A stretch of DNA of 64,000 nucleotides, from contig NZ_CP011025.1 of NCBI RefSeq assembly GCF_000238395.3, forward strand, positions 992,001-1,056,000, written 5' to 3'. Below, piece after piece: positions 46,835 to 56,379 of this stretch. The stretch's first letter is position 1. Each line of letters opens with the position of its first letter. The notes under the pieces were generated by a model. The model made no database searches, had not been told where the DNA came from, and saw only the letters and a list, made by a program, of their open reading frames with translations. Source of the DNA: Pseudoalteromonas arctica A 37-1-2 (GTDB lineage: Bacteria > Pseudomonadota > Gammaproteobacteria > Enterobacterales > Alteromonadaceae). A program made the position numbers and the translations under genes.

Positions 46835-47518
46835 ATGCGTAATATTATTTTATTTACAGCGGGCACATTATTTTTAAGTGGCTGTATGTCTACGCAAAAT
46901 AGTGAAGTAGTGCAGGACGACCCTTACTACGCACCTATGTACCCCGAGCCTATTTTAGAGCCGCTGGTAGCCACAGGTTCATTATTTAATACTCATACAT
47001 CAAACGACTTATATTCTGATAAAAAAGCGCTACGTACTGGCGATATAATTACGGTTAAATTGCAAGAGTCTACTCAAGCAACAAAAGCCGCTAAAACAGA
47101 AACAGACAAAGAAACCGATGCAAGCTTAGACCCAGTGATTGGCTTAGGTGGTCTACCTGTAAATATAGGTGGCGATAGTATTCAGTTTGGTATTGGTAGT
47201 GATTCGTCGTTTACGGGCGATTCAAAATCAAACCAGTCAAACAGCTTGGTGGGCGATATTTCGGTTAATGTAATGCGCGTTTTACCTAATGGTAACTTAG
47301 TTATACGCGGCGAAAAATGGCTAACGCTTAATACCGGCGAAGAGTTTATTCGTTTAGAAGGGCTAGTACGCCCTCAAGACGTAAGCGCCGACAATACAGT
47401 TGAATCAAATCGTATTGCTAATGCACGTATTCAATACTCAGGTAAAGGGCAAACGCAAGAAGCGCAAAGTCCTGGTTGGCTTACACGTTTCTTTAGCAGT
47501 TCGCTGTTTCCATTTTAG
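46835..47518 (+). CDS. flgH: Flagellar L-ring lipoprotein FlgH
   Basis: The 227-residue lipoprotein has a signal peptide with lipobox LSGC (Cys17). FlgH hallmarks include the GSLFNTH segment, [17 protein letters not shown] and the beta-rich C terminus ([20 protein letters not shown], then [19 protein letters not shown]). It forms the outer-membrane L ring. GTAGGGGG precedes the start. Confidence 0.96.
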   Translation: MRNIILFTAGTLFLSGCMSTQNSEVVQDDPYYAPMYPEPILEPLVATGSLFNTHTSNDLYSDKKALRTGDIITVKLQESTQATKAAKTETDKETDASLDPVIGLGGLPVNIGGDSIQFGIGSDSSFTGDSKSNQSNSLVGDISVNVMRVLPNGNLVIRGEKWLTLNTGEEFIRLEGLVRPQDVSADNTVESNRIANARIQYSGKGQTQEAQSPGWLTRFFSSSLFPF

Positions 47519-47529
47519 AGGGTAACAAC

Positions 47530-48624
47530 ATGAATAGCCTTAAAGCTTTATGTTTAGTTGTGTTATTAGGTTGGCAGTTTACTGCCAGTGCCGAGCGCAT
47601 AAAAGATGTGTCTATGGTTGAAGGCGTACGCTCTAACCAATTAGTGGGCTATGGCTTAGTGGTTGGCTTACCAGGAACAGGTGAACAAAACAGATATACA
47701 CAACAAAGCTTTAAAGGCATGTTAAACAGCTTTGGTATTACGCTACCTTCAACTCAAAGTCCTAAAATTAAAAATGTTGCCGCTGTTGCTGTACATGCAG
47801 AATTACCCGCATTTAGAAAACCTGGGCAAAGAATAGATATTACGGTTTCTTCTATTGGTAGTGCAGGCAGTTTACGTGGTGGTACTTTACTACAAACTTT
47901 TTTAAAGGGTGTAGACGGTAACGTGTATGCAATTGCACAAGGTAGCTTAATTGTCGGTGGCTTAGGCGCACAAGGTCTTGATGGTAGTAAGGTTGTAATT
48001 AACACGCCTACAGTTGGTCGCATACCAAATGGCGCAACAGTTGAACGCACCGTAGAAAGCCCATTTATGCAAGGCGATTATATTACCTTCAACCTAAACC
48101 GCCCAGACTTTACAACGGCAAAACGCCTAGAAAAAACAATTAATGACTTAGTTGGCCCAAATAGCGCACAAGCAATAGATTCTGTTTCTATTCGTGTTAT
48201 AGCACCACGCGATGCATCCCAGCGTGTTTCGTACTTATCAACACTCGAAAACTTAGAATTTAAACCAGCTGACATGGCCGCTAAAATTATAGTTAACTCG
48301 CGCACCGGTACAATTGTCATTGGCAAAAACGTTAAGCTTCAGCCTGCGGCTATAACTCATGGTGGCTTAACAGTAACAATTGCAGAACAACAAAATGTGT
48401 CACAACCAAATCCGCTAGCAAACGGTGATACAGTTGTCACGCAGCAAAGTATTATTGATGTAAACCAAGATGACTCGCGCGCCTTTGTATTTAATCCAGG
48501 TGTAAGCCTTGACGATTTAGTTCGCGCAATTAACGAAGTAGGCGCAGCGCCTGGTGACTTAATGGCTATTTTAGAAGCACTAAAAGAAGCTGGCGCAATT
48601 AACGGACAGTTAGTTGTTATATAA
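47530..48624 (+). CDS. flgI: Flagellar P-ring protein FlgI
   Basis: The 364-residue periplasmic protein has a cleavable signal peptide (to about residue 21, ASA) followed by [20 protein letters not shown], diagnostic for FlgI. The conserved C-terminal region [20 protein letters not shown] is intact. FlgI polymerises into the P ring with help from FlgA, whose gene is out of frame in this window. A terminator-like hairpin follows. Confidence 0.97.
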   Translation: MNSLKALCLVVLLGWQFTASAERIKDVSMVEGVRSNQLVGYGLVVGLPGTGEQNRYTQQSFKGMLNSFGITLPSTQSPKIKNVAAVAVHAELPAFRKPGQRIDITVSSIGSAGSLRGGTLLQTFLKGVDGNVYAIAQGSLIVGGLGAQGLDGSKVVINTPTVGRIPNGATVERTVESPFMQGDYITFNLNRPDFTTAKRLEKTINDLVGPNSAQAIDSVSIRVIAPRDASQRVSYLSTLENLEFKPADMAAKIIVNSRTGTIVIGKNVKLQPAAITHGGLTVTIAEQQNVSQPNPLANGDTVVTQQSIIDVNQDDSRAFVFNPGVSLDDLVRAINEVGAAPGDLMAILEALKEAGAINGQLVVI

Positions 48625-48655
48625 ATAACCCAAGCCAATAAATAACGTATTATTT

Positions 48656-48686
48656 AAGCCCTATATTTTTGAAGCTAGGGCTTTTT
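48656..48686 (+). terminator. Terminator after flgI
   Basis: AAGCCCTA and TAGGGCTT form an 8-bp stem with a 12-nt loop, followed by a T-rich stretch. Confidence 0.75.
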
Positions 48687-48737
48687 ATTTACAGCAACTT
48701 AAGTTTATTATTTTTATCTTCCTCGTTTTATCGGTAG

Positions 48738-48753
48738 TGGCTCAATTTTTGCA
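48738..48753 (+). promoter_or_regulatory. Sigma-54 promoter of flgJKL
   Basis: TGGCTCAATTTTTGCA has the RpoN GG-N10-GC spacing and a perfect -12 TTGCA element, 37 bp before the flgJ ATG. A GTCAA motif lies downstream at 48779. Confidence 0.87.
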
Positions 48754-48790
48754 TTTTTAACTACATTATTCATTTTGTGTCAAAAAGCCG

Positions 48791-49807
48791 ATGGAAACTA
48801 ATCACCTCGATAAACAAAACTTTTTTGATTTAGGCAACTTAGATTCACTTCGTAAAGAAGCCTTAACGAGTGGCGATGCATCAACTGATGCCTCTAAAGC
48901 TGCGCTCAAAAAAGCGGCCGCACAATTTGAAGCTATTTTTACGCAGATGTTGCTCAAAGGAATGCGCAAAGCTAACGAAGCATTTGAAGACAAAGACAGT
49001 CCATTTAATTCAAGTGGCGTAAAGTTTTTTGAAGAAATGCACGATCAGCAACTTTCTACAGAGCTTTCATCAAATGGCTCGTTAGGCCTTGCCGATTTAA
49101 TTGTTCAGCAGTTATCGCCTGAGTCTAAAAACTTTATGCCAGGCTCGGTGCTTAGAACAACCAACGATATTTTTAGCGATACCCAAGTCGGATCCGCTCT
49201 TCCTCATGAGCAAAAAAATAAGCAACCCGATCTTATCGTTAAGAGTACTAAAGCCGATATTGCTGAGCCTAAAGTCGATACTGCAGAGCCTAAAGCCGAT
49301 AGCCCAACCTTTAAAAATGCAGAAGAGTTTGTAAGTTCAGTGTGGGAACACGCTAAAACTGCAGCGCAAAAAATTGGTTTAAACCCTGCAGTAATGGTTG
49401 CACAAGCGGCACTTGAAACCGGTTGGGGTAAACACATTATTAATAAAAGTGACGGTGGCAGCTCAAATAACTTATTTAATATTAAGTCAGATAAAAGCTG
49501 GGAAGGCGATAAAGCAAGCAAAGTAACGCTTGAGTTTGAACAAGGCACACCCGTTAAAAAACAAGCCAGCTTTAGAGCCTACGATTCAATTAAAGATAGC
49601 GTGAACGACTTCGTTGATTTTTTAACGCAAAACCCACGCTACCAAGAAGCATTACAAAATACAGCAAAACCAAATGACTTTTTAGATTCATTACAAAAAG
49701 CAGGTTATGCAACCGATCCAAATTACGCCAGCAAAATAAAAAATGTGCTCAATAGCAGCCAGCTAAAAGACATTGCGGCAAACGTGATCCGCCAAGGAGT
49801 AGAGTAA
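48791..49807 (+). CDS. flgJ: Rod-assembly peptidoglycan hydrolase FlgJ
   Basis: The 338-residue protein has two domains. The N-terminal rod-binding domain (about 40-105) contains AAAQFEAIFTQMLLKGMRKA. The C-terminal glucosaminidase domain (about 180-335) contains NPAVMVAQAALETGWGKH with predicted catalytic Glu209. The linker at 150-170 carries small Lys-Ala-Asp/Glu-Pro repeats. FlgJ caps the growing rod and opens the peptidoglycan. It is separated from flgK by one base. Confidence 0.96.
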   Translation: METNHLDKQNFFDLGNLDSLRKEALTSGDASTDASKAALKKAAAQFEAIFTQMLLKGMRKANEAFEDKDSPFNSSGVKFFEEMHDQQLSTELSSNGSLGLADLIVQQLSPESKNFMPGSVLRTTNDIFSDTQVGSALPHEQKNKQPDLIVKSTKADIAEPKVDTAEPKADSPTFKNAEEFVSSVWEHAKTAAQKIGLNPAVMVAQAALETGWGKHIINKSDGGSSNNLFNIKSDKSWEGDKASKVTLEFEQGTPVKKQASFRAYDSIKDSVNDFVDFLTQNPRYQEALQNTAKPNDFLDSLQKAGYATDPNYASKIKNVLNSSQLKDIAANVIRQGVE

Positions 49808-49808
49808 C

Positions 49809-51911
49809 ATGTCGTTTAATTTATTAAACATTGCCAGTTCTGGGGTTAGAGCAAGCTCGGAGCTACTGCAAACGACAAGTAAAAATATCGCCAATGTAAA
49901 TACCGTGGGTTACGTACGTGAGCGTACTGAATTTACCACTATGGTTGATAACCAAGTGGGGCGAGGTGAAACATACCGATTACTAAATGAGTTTGCTCAG
50001 TCACAGCTAAATCGTGACACCTCTAATAAATCGTTTTTCGATCAATTTGTTACTGAGGCAAATAGAGTTGATACTATTTTTTCTGAAGAGTCGAATAATC
50101 TATCGACTGGCATTAACTCTTTATTTAATAACGTGCAAGAAGCGCTAAATCAACCGTCATCTACCGTTGCTCGCTCATTAGTAATGACCGACGCGCAAAG
50201 CTTAATTGATCAAATGGATAGGCTTTCAGGCATCGTGCTTGATCAAAAAAGTGTAGTGAACGAGCAGCTCGAAATTTTTTCAGATGAAGCCAATTCACTC
50301 ATCCAAAGTATTAGCACGCTAAATCAAAATATTGCAGCAGTAAATGGCACTCGTAATGAAGCTGATGCAAGCTCAACCTACAATGAGCGCGATAAAGCAA
50401 TACGCGACTTATCAGAGCTAATCGACATTGAAACGCTTGATGGTCCAAATGGCGAAAAACTCGTTTTTATGGGCACAGGCGAAGCGGTTGTTATGCAAAA
50501 TGGCGCATTTAACTTATTTTCTATGACAGGGGATCCTGATCCTAATTTTAAAGAATTCACGCTTGACGTTAATGGTGGCAAAGCTGTGCCGCTTGAAGTC
50601 GATGTAAGTAAACTTAAAGGAAAAATTGGCGGCTTACTTGCTTTTAGAGATGACATATTAGTCCCTGCGCAGAACCAAATTGGTCAAATGGGTTTAGCGA
50701 TAGCTGATGCATTTAACGAACAAAACAAATTGGGTATGGATGCAACGGGCCAGCTAGGGGGTAATATTTTTAATATTCCTACCGTTGGCGCTTATGCGTA
50801 TCAAGCGAATACTGGTGATGCTGGTATGACTGCAACTGTAGAGCCCGGTAAAGGCAGTGAACTTCCTGCTAGTGACTTTATTATTACTTATACCAGTGCG
50901 ACATCGGTTTCTATTCAACCAGTAGATAATAAAGGCGAGCCGCTAGGTGATCCATCAGTTGCAGATATCCCAGCTGATGGGATCATAAATGCAGACGATA
51001 TTCGAAATGCAGTCCCTTATCAAGCGGCAACAGCTACAACACCAGAAGTGTTAGCAACGGTAAAAGACTCCTTCGGACTACAATTAAATATAGATACAAC
51101 CAAAACAGGTAACGTGGGAGATCAGTTTCAAATAAAGCTTAATTCAGATGCCGCTTCAAGTATTACACTTGCAACAGGGCGCGCAGAAGATTTAGCACTA
51201 GCATCGCCTATTCGTACAGCTAACAGTATAGATAATACCGGTACTGCAACTATTTCAGTGGGTACAGTTAGTAGCGTTATTTCAGGTGGATTTACTTTAG
51301 AAACACCTCTCACTACACCGCCTATACCAGTTAATCCACCAGTACTTGCTAATGGTGATATTAAAATTGTTAAAGCTACAGGTACCAATGATTATTTAAT
51401 TAGCGATGGTAGTGGCACTGATGTGGCAGTAACTATAGCGCCCCCAGGTAAAAACGTTTTAGCAGGTCTTGGTGCCCCTTATGATTCATATGGTTTTGAC
51501 TTTGATATAGAAGGCACACCAGCAACAGGCGACACCTTTACACTTGAGTTTAACGAAGGCGGCTTTGACGATAACCGTAATGGTTTAAAATTAGCTGACT
51601 TACAGAATGGCGAGTTAGTCCGTTTAAATGTAGAAACAACAGCAACGGCCGACAACCATAAAACGTTTAACCAAGCTTATTCAGGATTAGTGAGTGATAT
51701 AGGTGTTATAACTGGCCAAGCAATCACAAGCGGTAGTGCGTTTAATGCATTAGCAGAGCAGTCTGAGGCATGGTATGAATCACTATCGGGTGTAAACCTT
51801 GATGAAGAGGCCGCAAATTTACTGCGTTTTCAACAATCATATTCAGCATCAGCACAAGTTCTAGCAGCAGCTCAAGAAATTTTTGACACCTTATTAAATG
51901 CGGCGAGGTAA
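49809..51911 (+). CDS. flgK: Hook-filament junction protein FlgK (HAP1)
   Basis: The product has 700 residues, clearly longer than the E. coli protein (547). The N terminus has the hook-associated motif LLQTTSKNIANVNTVGYVRE and a coiled-coil region to about 200. The C terminus has EEAANLLRFQQSYSASAQVL. The extra length lies in the middle (about 320-600), a beta-rich surface-exposed insertion with repeated DxxxTGDTFTLEF-like elements. It joins the hook to the filament with FlgL and is exported with FlgN. Confidence 0.95.
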   Translation: MSFNLLNIASSGVRASSELLQTTSKNIANVNTVGYVRERTEFTTMVDNQVGRGETYRLLNEFAQSQLNRDTSNKSFFDQFVTEANRVDTIFSEESNNLSTGINSLFNNVQEALNQPSSTVARSLVMTDAQSLIDQMDRLSGIVLDQKSVVNEQLEIFSDEANSLIQSISTLNQNIAAVNGTRNEADASSTYNERDKAIRDLSELIDIETLDGPNGEKLVFMGTGEAVVMQNGAFNLFSMTGDPDPNFKEFTLDVNGGKAVPLEVDVSKLKGKIGGLLAFRDDILVPAQNQIGQMGLAIADAFNEQNKLGMDATGQLGGNIFNIPTVGAYAYQANTGDAGMTATVEPGKGSELPASDFIITYTSATSVSIQPVDNKGEPLGDPSVADIPADGIINADDIRNAVPYQAATATTPEVLATVKDSFGLQLNIDTTKTGNVGDQFQIKLNSDAASSITLATGRAEDLALASPIRTANSIDNTGTATISVGTVSSVISGGFTLETPLTTPPIPVNPPVLANGDIKIVKATGTNDYLISDGSGTDVAVTIAPPGKNVLAGLGAPYDSYGFDFDIEGTPATGDTFTLEFNEGGFDDNRNGLKLADLQNGELVRLNVETTATADNHKTFNQAYSGLVSDIGVITGQAITSGSAFNALAEQSEAWYESLSGVNLDEEAANLLRFQQSYSASAQVLAAAQEIFDTLLNAAR

Positions 51912-51913
51912 TT

Positions 51914-53188
51914 ATGCGTTTATCAAATAATTTAATGTACCAAAACAACATAAATAAAATACTCGACAACCAACAAGGTGTTGCCAGCGCTCAAGAGCGA
52001 GTAACAACCGGTGAAAAGTATTTAACCACCTCAGAAGCGCCAGCTGCTATTTCGCAAGCTATGCTGTATTCAAATAAAATACAAACGAATGAGCAATACA
52101 CTAAAAATATTAACCAGCTAAATGGCCGCCTTGAAACTGAAGAAAGCGTATTACAAAGCATCAATAGCAATATTCAACAAGCGCAAGAGCTCACTATTCA
52201 AGCTGGTAATGGTGTGTACACTAAAGACGATTTAAAAACGTTTGCATCAGAGCTTAGTGGCATTCAACAAACGTTAGCTAACTTAATGAACACCCGATCA
52301 GAAGATGGAAAATTTATATTTTCAGGTTACCAAGACAGCACGCAGCCTTATCAGTTTGATTCTGCAGTGGGTGAATATAGCTATAAAGGCGACCAAGGTC
52401 AGCACCAAATTACAATAGCTGAAGGTGTATCAATTAAAGCGAGTGATAACGGCTTTGATACGTTTGAAAAAACAGATGCCAGATTAAATGTACTCGATAA
52501 TAAAGCAGAAATACCAACAACAACACCTACAAATAATATTACTAAAGGCACTGTTTATGTTGATGGCCAAGCCGAGTTCGATAAGTTCCATCAAGCTCAA
52601 TACAATGCTGATCCAACGACTCCAGTTTCACCTACAGCAAATACTTTTAGTGTAGTCACAACCGCTGGTGCAACAACAAACGATCCAGATACATATGAAA
52701 TTTTACAAGATGGCGTGTCGCTTACCCCGCCTCAAACTGGTGAATTTACAGATGATACAATTGAATTTGCAGGTATGAAAATTCAATTTGAGGGTAATGC
52801 TCCAGGGCAACTCGATTTTAGACTTGAAAAACCATATAAAGAAAACGTACTTAATACATTGCAATCACTTATTACAGGTTTAAATGATGGCACACTTGAA
52901 GGTGATGATTTTCAAGAAGTGTTAGCCGATGGCTTGGTTCAATTACAAAATGCCAGCGAACAAGTTGTGTTTACGCAAGCAAGTTTAGGTGGACGTATGA
53001 ACGCACTTGAAAGAGTAAGCGATTCAAACTTAGCGCTCGATATTCAAAATAAAAGTAATCGCTCTAACTTAGTTGAAGTTGATATGGCAGAAGCTATTAG
53101 CGAACTAACCAAACAAGAAACGGCACTGCAAGCATCGCAAGCAACTTTTGGGCGTTTAACTAACCTTTCATTATTCGATTACTTATAA
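51914..53188 (+). CDS. flgL: Hook-filament junction protein FlgL (HAP3)
   Basis: The 424-residue protein starts MRLSNNLMYQNNINKILDNQ and has the flagellin-like N-terminal helix motif VTTGEKYLTTSEAPAAISQA. The C-terminal NLVEVDMAEAISELTKQETA is typical of FlgL. The middle (about 200-330) is longer than in E. coli FlgL. It starts two bases after flgK. The last codons run into an 11-bp tandem repeat array. Confidence 0.95.
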   Translation: MRLSNNLMYQNNINKILDNQQGVASAQERVTTGEKYLTTSEAPAAISQAMLYSNKIQTNEQYTKNINQLNGRLETEESVLQSINSNIQQAQELTIQAGNGVYTKDDLKTFASELSGIQQTLANLMNTRSEDGKFIFSGYQDSTQPYQFDSAVGEYSYKGDQGQHQITIAEGVSIKASDNGFDTFEKTDARLNVLDNKAEIPTTTPTNNITKGTVYVDGQAEFDKFHQAQYNADPTTPVSPTANTFSVVTTAGATTNDPDTYEILQDGVSLTPPQTGEFTDDTIEFAGMKIQFEGNAPGQLDFRLEKPYKENVLNTLQSLITGLNDGTLEGDDFQEVLADGLVQLQNASEQVVFTQASLGGRMNALERVSDSNLALDIQNKSNRSNLVEVDMAEAISELTKQETALQASQATFGRLTNLSLFDYL

Positions 53189-53226
53189 GCAGATTATAAG
53201 CAGATTATAAGCAGATTATAAGCAGA
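53183..53226. repeat. Four perfect 11-bp tandem repeats at the flgL stop
   Basis: TTATAAGCAGA is repeated four times without change, beginning in the last sense codon of flgL; the stop codon TAA lies in the first copy. Each copy carries an in-phase-independent TAA, so copy-number change should not affect FlgL. Confidence 0.95.
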
Positions 53227-53232
53227 AATAGC

Positions 53233-53322
53233 TTGCCGCTTTAGCTACTTTAAAGCGGCAATAACTATCTACAAAATCGCGGCAAAAATTGGCTACAAAA
53301 CCGCGGCAAAAAAATGTCACCC
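53233..53322 (+). other. flgL-flagellin spacer: hairpin and direct repeats
   Basis: TTGCCGCTTTA and TAAAGCGGCAA form a perfect 11-bp stem (53233-53261), possibly a weak terminator for flgJKL since no T run follows. After it, CTACAAAA(T/C)CGCGGCAAAAA occurs twice, 24 bp apart (from 53269 and 53293). Between 53323 and the sigma-54 promoter at 53409 I see only AT-rich sequence. Confidence 0.7.
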
Positions 53323-53408
53323 CCTTCTAAATAACTTCACTAATTATTTATAATTCAGCAGTCCATGTTTTTACCCTTTAAAACAACAAGTTAAAAATAT
53401 TTTAAAGT

Positions 53409-53424
53409 TGGCACAGTAAATGCT
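53409..53424 (+). promoter_or_regulatory. Sigma-54 promoter of the first flagellin gene
   Basis: TGGCACAGTAAATGCT has the perfect -24 element TGGCAC and GG-N10-GC spacing, 85 bp upstream of the flagellin ATG. Confidence 0.87.
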
Positions 53425-53508
53425 TTTCTTATTGTAAGAAATTATCGAACAGTGGTTCCTGTTAAATCGTGTTGAACCACACTCTGTTTAAACCTAGGAG
53501 ATGGTAAA

Positions 53509-55065
53509 ATGGCATTAACAGTAAATACTAATGTGTCGTCACTAAACGCACAACGTAACTTAACTAAATCAGGCGAAGGCTTAGCAACTTCAATGGAGCG
53601 TTTATCATCAGGTATGCGTATCAATAGCGCAAAAGATGATGCCGCAGGCCTACAAATTTCAAACAGATTAACATCGCAGATAAATGGCTTAGCCGTTGCA
53701 CAGCGAAATGCTAACGATGGTATTTCAATGGCGCAAACCGCAGAAGGCGCTATGCAAGAATCGACTAATATACTACAGCGTATGCGAGAACTTGCCTTGC
53801 AGTCTGCCAATGGCTCCAATTCTGCTGACGCAAGAGCTGCATTACAAAAAGAAGTCTCTGCATTACAATCAGAACTTACTCGTATTGCCGAAACAACTTC
53901 GTTTGGTGGTCAGCAGTTACTTAATGGTGGTTTTGGTAGTAAAGCATTTCAAGTGGGTGCTAATGCGAATGAAACTATCAACCTGTCACTTACAAGTGTA
54001 GCGGCAGAGGACATTGGTTCAAACCAAATGAATTTGCAAAGTGATTCAACGGGCTTTGGCGCAGCATCAACAGCAGGAGCAGACCTGACGGCAGTCTTAC
54101 ACGATATTACTGCTGCACAAAAGTATACTCTTACAGGCCGTGCTGGCAAAGAGGTTGATGTAACAATCAATGTGGGTTCCTCTGCAGCAGATGCAGCCAA
54201 AGCAATTAATAAAGTAGCAGATACAACGGGTATAAGCGCTCAAGCTAGAACACAAGCCACACTTGTGTTAGCAACGCCTCCTATCGTTGATCCAGGTGAT
54301 CCTACTAACTTCGGTAGCTACACTTTCGATTTAAACGGTAAAGCGGTAAGTTTTGACAGCCAAGCGGATGCGTCATTAGATAGAGATGCTATGGCACAAG
54401 CAATTAATGCGGGTACCGCAGATCATGGAGTTGCTGCAAAAATTGAAAACGATGAGCTTATAATTACCAGTGACACTGGCAAAGATATTAATATTGAAAA
54501 TTTCAATGCAAAAAACCATACGGGGCATGCTACTACAGACGCTCCTACGACATTAGCCATCACAACCCAAGGTTATGATGGAACTGATGCTCCCGCAGGT
54601 GCCATAACATTGACAAGTGGTGATGGTTCAACTGATGATACTGCACGTATTTATGGCGCAGTTCAGCTTAACTCAGCGACAACGTTTACCGCACAAGCAG
54701 ATAGTGCTTTATTAGCTGCTGGTACTGATGTAGACACAAGTTCAGTTATTTCTGTTGATACAATTGATATTGCTACACAAGCAGGTTCTCAAGATGCCTT
54801 AGCTATTATAGATAATGCAATAGCGATGATAGATGACCAACGTGCTGATTTAGGTGCAGCCCAAAATAGATTTAGTCATACAATTAGCAATCTTGCAAAT
54901 ATCCATGAAAATGTATCTGCATCTCGTAGCCGTATCCAAGACACAGATTTTGCTACAGAAACTGCACAAATGACTAAAAATCAAATATTACAACAAGCCG
55001 GTACGTCAATACTTTCACAAGCAAACCAAATACCACAAGCAGCAATTAGCTTGTTAGGTGGTTAA
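53509..55065 (+). CDS. Flagellin 1
   Basis: A 518-residue flagellin. The N-terminal D0/D1 region (1-135) starts [20 protein letters not shown] and contains [20 protein letters not shown]. The C-terminal D1/D0 region (about 430-518) contains [20 protein letters not shown] and ends in SLLGG. The centre (about 135-405) is a beta-rich surface domain almost identical at DNA level to that of flagellin 2, while the ends differ at many silent sites. A strong ribosome binding site, AGGAGA, precedes the ATG. A sigma-54 promoter upstream suggests it is the FlrA/RpoN-dependent flagellin, like flaA in Vibrio. A terminator follows. Confidence 0.97.
   Translation: MALTVNTNVSSLNAQRNLTKSGEGLATSMERLSSGMRINSAKDDAAGLQISNRLTSQINGLAVAQRNANDGISMAQTAEGAMQESTNILQRMRELALQSANGSNSADARAALQKEVSALQSELTRIAETTSFGGQQLLNGGFGSKAFQVGANANETINLSLTSVAAEDIGSNQMNLQSDSTGFGAASTAGADLTAVLHDITAAQKYTLTGRAGKEVDVTINVGSSAADAAKAINKVADTTGISAQARTQATLVLATPPIVDPGDPTNFGSYTFDLNGKAVSFDSQADASLDRDAMAQAINAGTADHGVAAKIENDELIITSDTGKDINIENFNAKNHTGHATTDAPTTLAITTQGYDGTDAPAGAITLTSGDGSTDDTARIYGAVQLNSATTFTAQADSALLAAGTDVDTSSVISVDTIDIATQAGSQDALAIIDNAIAMIDDQRADLGAAQNRFSHTISNLANIHENVSASRSRIQDTDFATETAQMTKNQILQQAGTSILSQANQIPQAAISLLGG
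53896..54725 (+). repeat. 830-bp segment duplicated in flagellin 2 (first copy)
   Basis: This segment aligns without gaps to 56764-57593 at a constant offset of 2868 bp. I found only two differences (AAC/AAT, and GCT/ACT giving Ala/Thr). Just outside both borders silent differences become frequent. Confidence 0.93.
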
Positions 55066-55094
55066 TTATTAGTGTAACGAATAAGAGGCTTTAT

Positions 55095-55123
55095 AAACGC
55101 ACTTCAAATTAAGTGCGTTTTTT
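55095..55123 (+). terminator. Terminator after flagellin 1
   Basis: AAACGCACTT and AAGTGCGTTT pair perfectly around CAAATT, followed by T. Confidence 0.92.
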
Positions 55124-55171
55124 GTTTTAGGTTGTTATAAATCAACTAAAAGCATGATATTTAAACCCCTA

Positions 55172-56166
55172 GATTCAAATTGTAAGTGCATAACTTGTTT
55201 TGGCTAGATTAAGTGGTCAGTTGCTCATAAGCTAACTGCTTTTTCTCCGGCAAGAGATTTTACAATGAGACATTACAAACAACTGACCTATGCGCAAAGA
55301 TGCCAGATCGCCGTTCTAAAGAAAAGCGGTTTTACGCAACAAAGTATTGCTGAGCTAACTAATTTATCGCAATCTACGATTTCAAGAGAGCTTTCTAGAA
55401 ATACAGGTAAGCGAGGTTACAGACACAAACAAGCTCATGAGCGGGCTTTGTTTCGCCGAAGAAGTGTAAGAAAACCGCTTAAGATGACACCTGAAATGAT
55501 AGCTTTAATTACCCAGAAGCTTAATGAGAAGTGGAGTCCTGAACAAATAACGGGATGGTTACGCAAAGAAAGTGAACGGTCTGTCAGCCATGAATGCATT
55601 TATCTGTATATCTGGGAAGATAAAAAATCGCGTTAGCATTGAAGAGCGCCCACAAATAGTTGATGAGAAAGGCCGTATCGGAGATTGGGAAATAGATACC
55701 GTCATAGGCAAAGGTCATCGAGGCGCCCTTGTTACCATTGTAGAGCGGGTTACCCAATTCACTGTATCAACTCAGGTGGCAGGAAAAACAGCGGAAGCCG
55801 TCACTGCGGCGACGATAGAACTATTAAGGCCATATAGGTCAGCGCTTCATAGCATCACAGCTGACAATGGAAAAGAGTTCGCTTATCACGAGCAAATCAC
55901 AGAGGCTTTAAGTGTACCTGTTTATTTTGCTCACCCTTATCACTCATGGGAGCGCGGATTGAATGAAAACACGAATGGATTACTACGTCAGTATTGGCCG
56001 AAGAGCACAGATTTTAAGGCGGTAACACCAGCACAAGTTATACCCGTACTTGAGCAACTTAATAATCGTCCGAGGAAGACACTTGGATTTGAAACGCCTG
56101 CAAAATTGATGCAGGATCACTTGGCGGCTAAAGCCGCCTAAACGTTATGCACTTCAGATTTGAATC
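55172..56166 (+). mobile_element. Degenerate IS30-family insertion sequence between the flagellin genes
   Basis: Imperfect terminal inverted repeats of 23 bp lie at 55172-55194 (GATTCAAATTGTAAGTGCATAAC) and 56144-56166, matching at 20 of 23 positions. The element spans 995 bp and holds one transposase gene that is now broken. A target-site duplication is not obvious. It lies after the flagellin 1 terminator and before the flagellin 2 promoter, so it separates the two genes without interrupting either. Confidence 0.87.
55265..56141 (+). pseudogene. IS30-family transposase, internally deleted and frameshifted
   Basis: The N-terminal part (55265-55636) has the IS30 helix-turn-helix (MRHYKQLTYAQRCQIAVLKK, then QSTISRELSRNTGKRGYRHK) and ends at a stop after WEDKKSR. 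The C-terminal part continues in another frame from about 55622 with RVSIEERPQIVDEKGRIGDW, the DDE catalytic Asp in IDTVIG, Asp in TADNGKEF and Glu in the GLNENTNGLLRQYWPK region. In intact IS30 transposases about 25-30 residues (a basic GG-LY-HLR-type segment) lie between these parts. That stretch is missing, so a short out-of-frame deletion is the likely cause. It should be inactive. Confidence 0.88.
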
Positions 56167-56263
56167 CGCGACCGTATTTTAAATTCATTTAATATAATTG
56201 TATTTTAGAACAGTGGGTTAGATGTTTTTAAACAAATAAACTAATTTATTTTTAAAATACTTC

Positions 56264-56290
56264 TAAAGATAATTTATCTCCTGCCGTTAA
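56264..56290 (+). promoter_or_regulatory. Sigma-28 (FliA) promoter of the second flagellin gene
   Basis: TAAAGATA, 11 bases, then GCCGTTAA, with the same 27-bp layout as the flgM promoter and one mismatch in the -10. It lies 89 bp before the ATG. Confidence 0.83.
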
Positions 56291-56379
56291 CTTAATCAGT
56301 ACGGAGCTGAGCATACATTTGTGACAGCTCTTGGTTAAATTAAAATAGCAACATTACGAAAGTAATCAGGAGTTTTATT

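Noticed and set aside
55160..56175. Target-site duplication flanking the IS30-type element
   Set aside because: Bases next to the inverted repeats do not match convincingly on the two sides.
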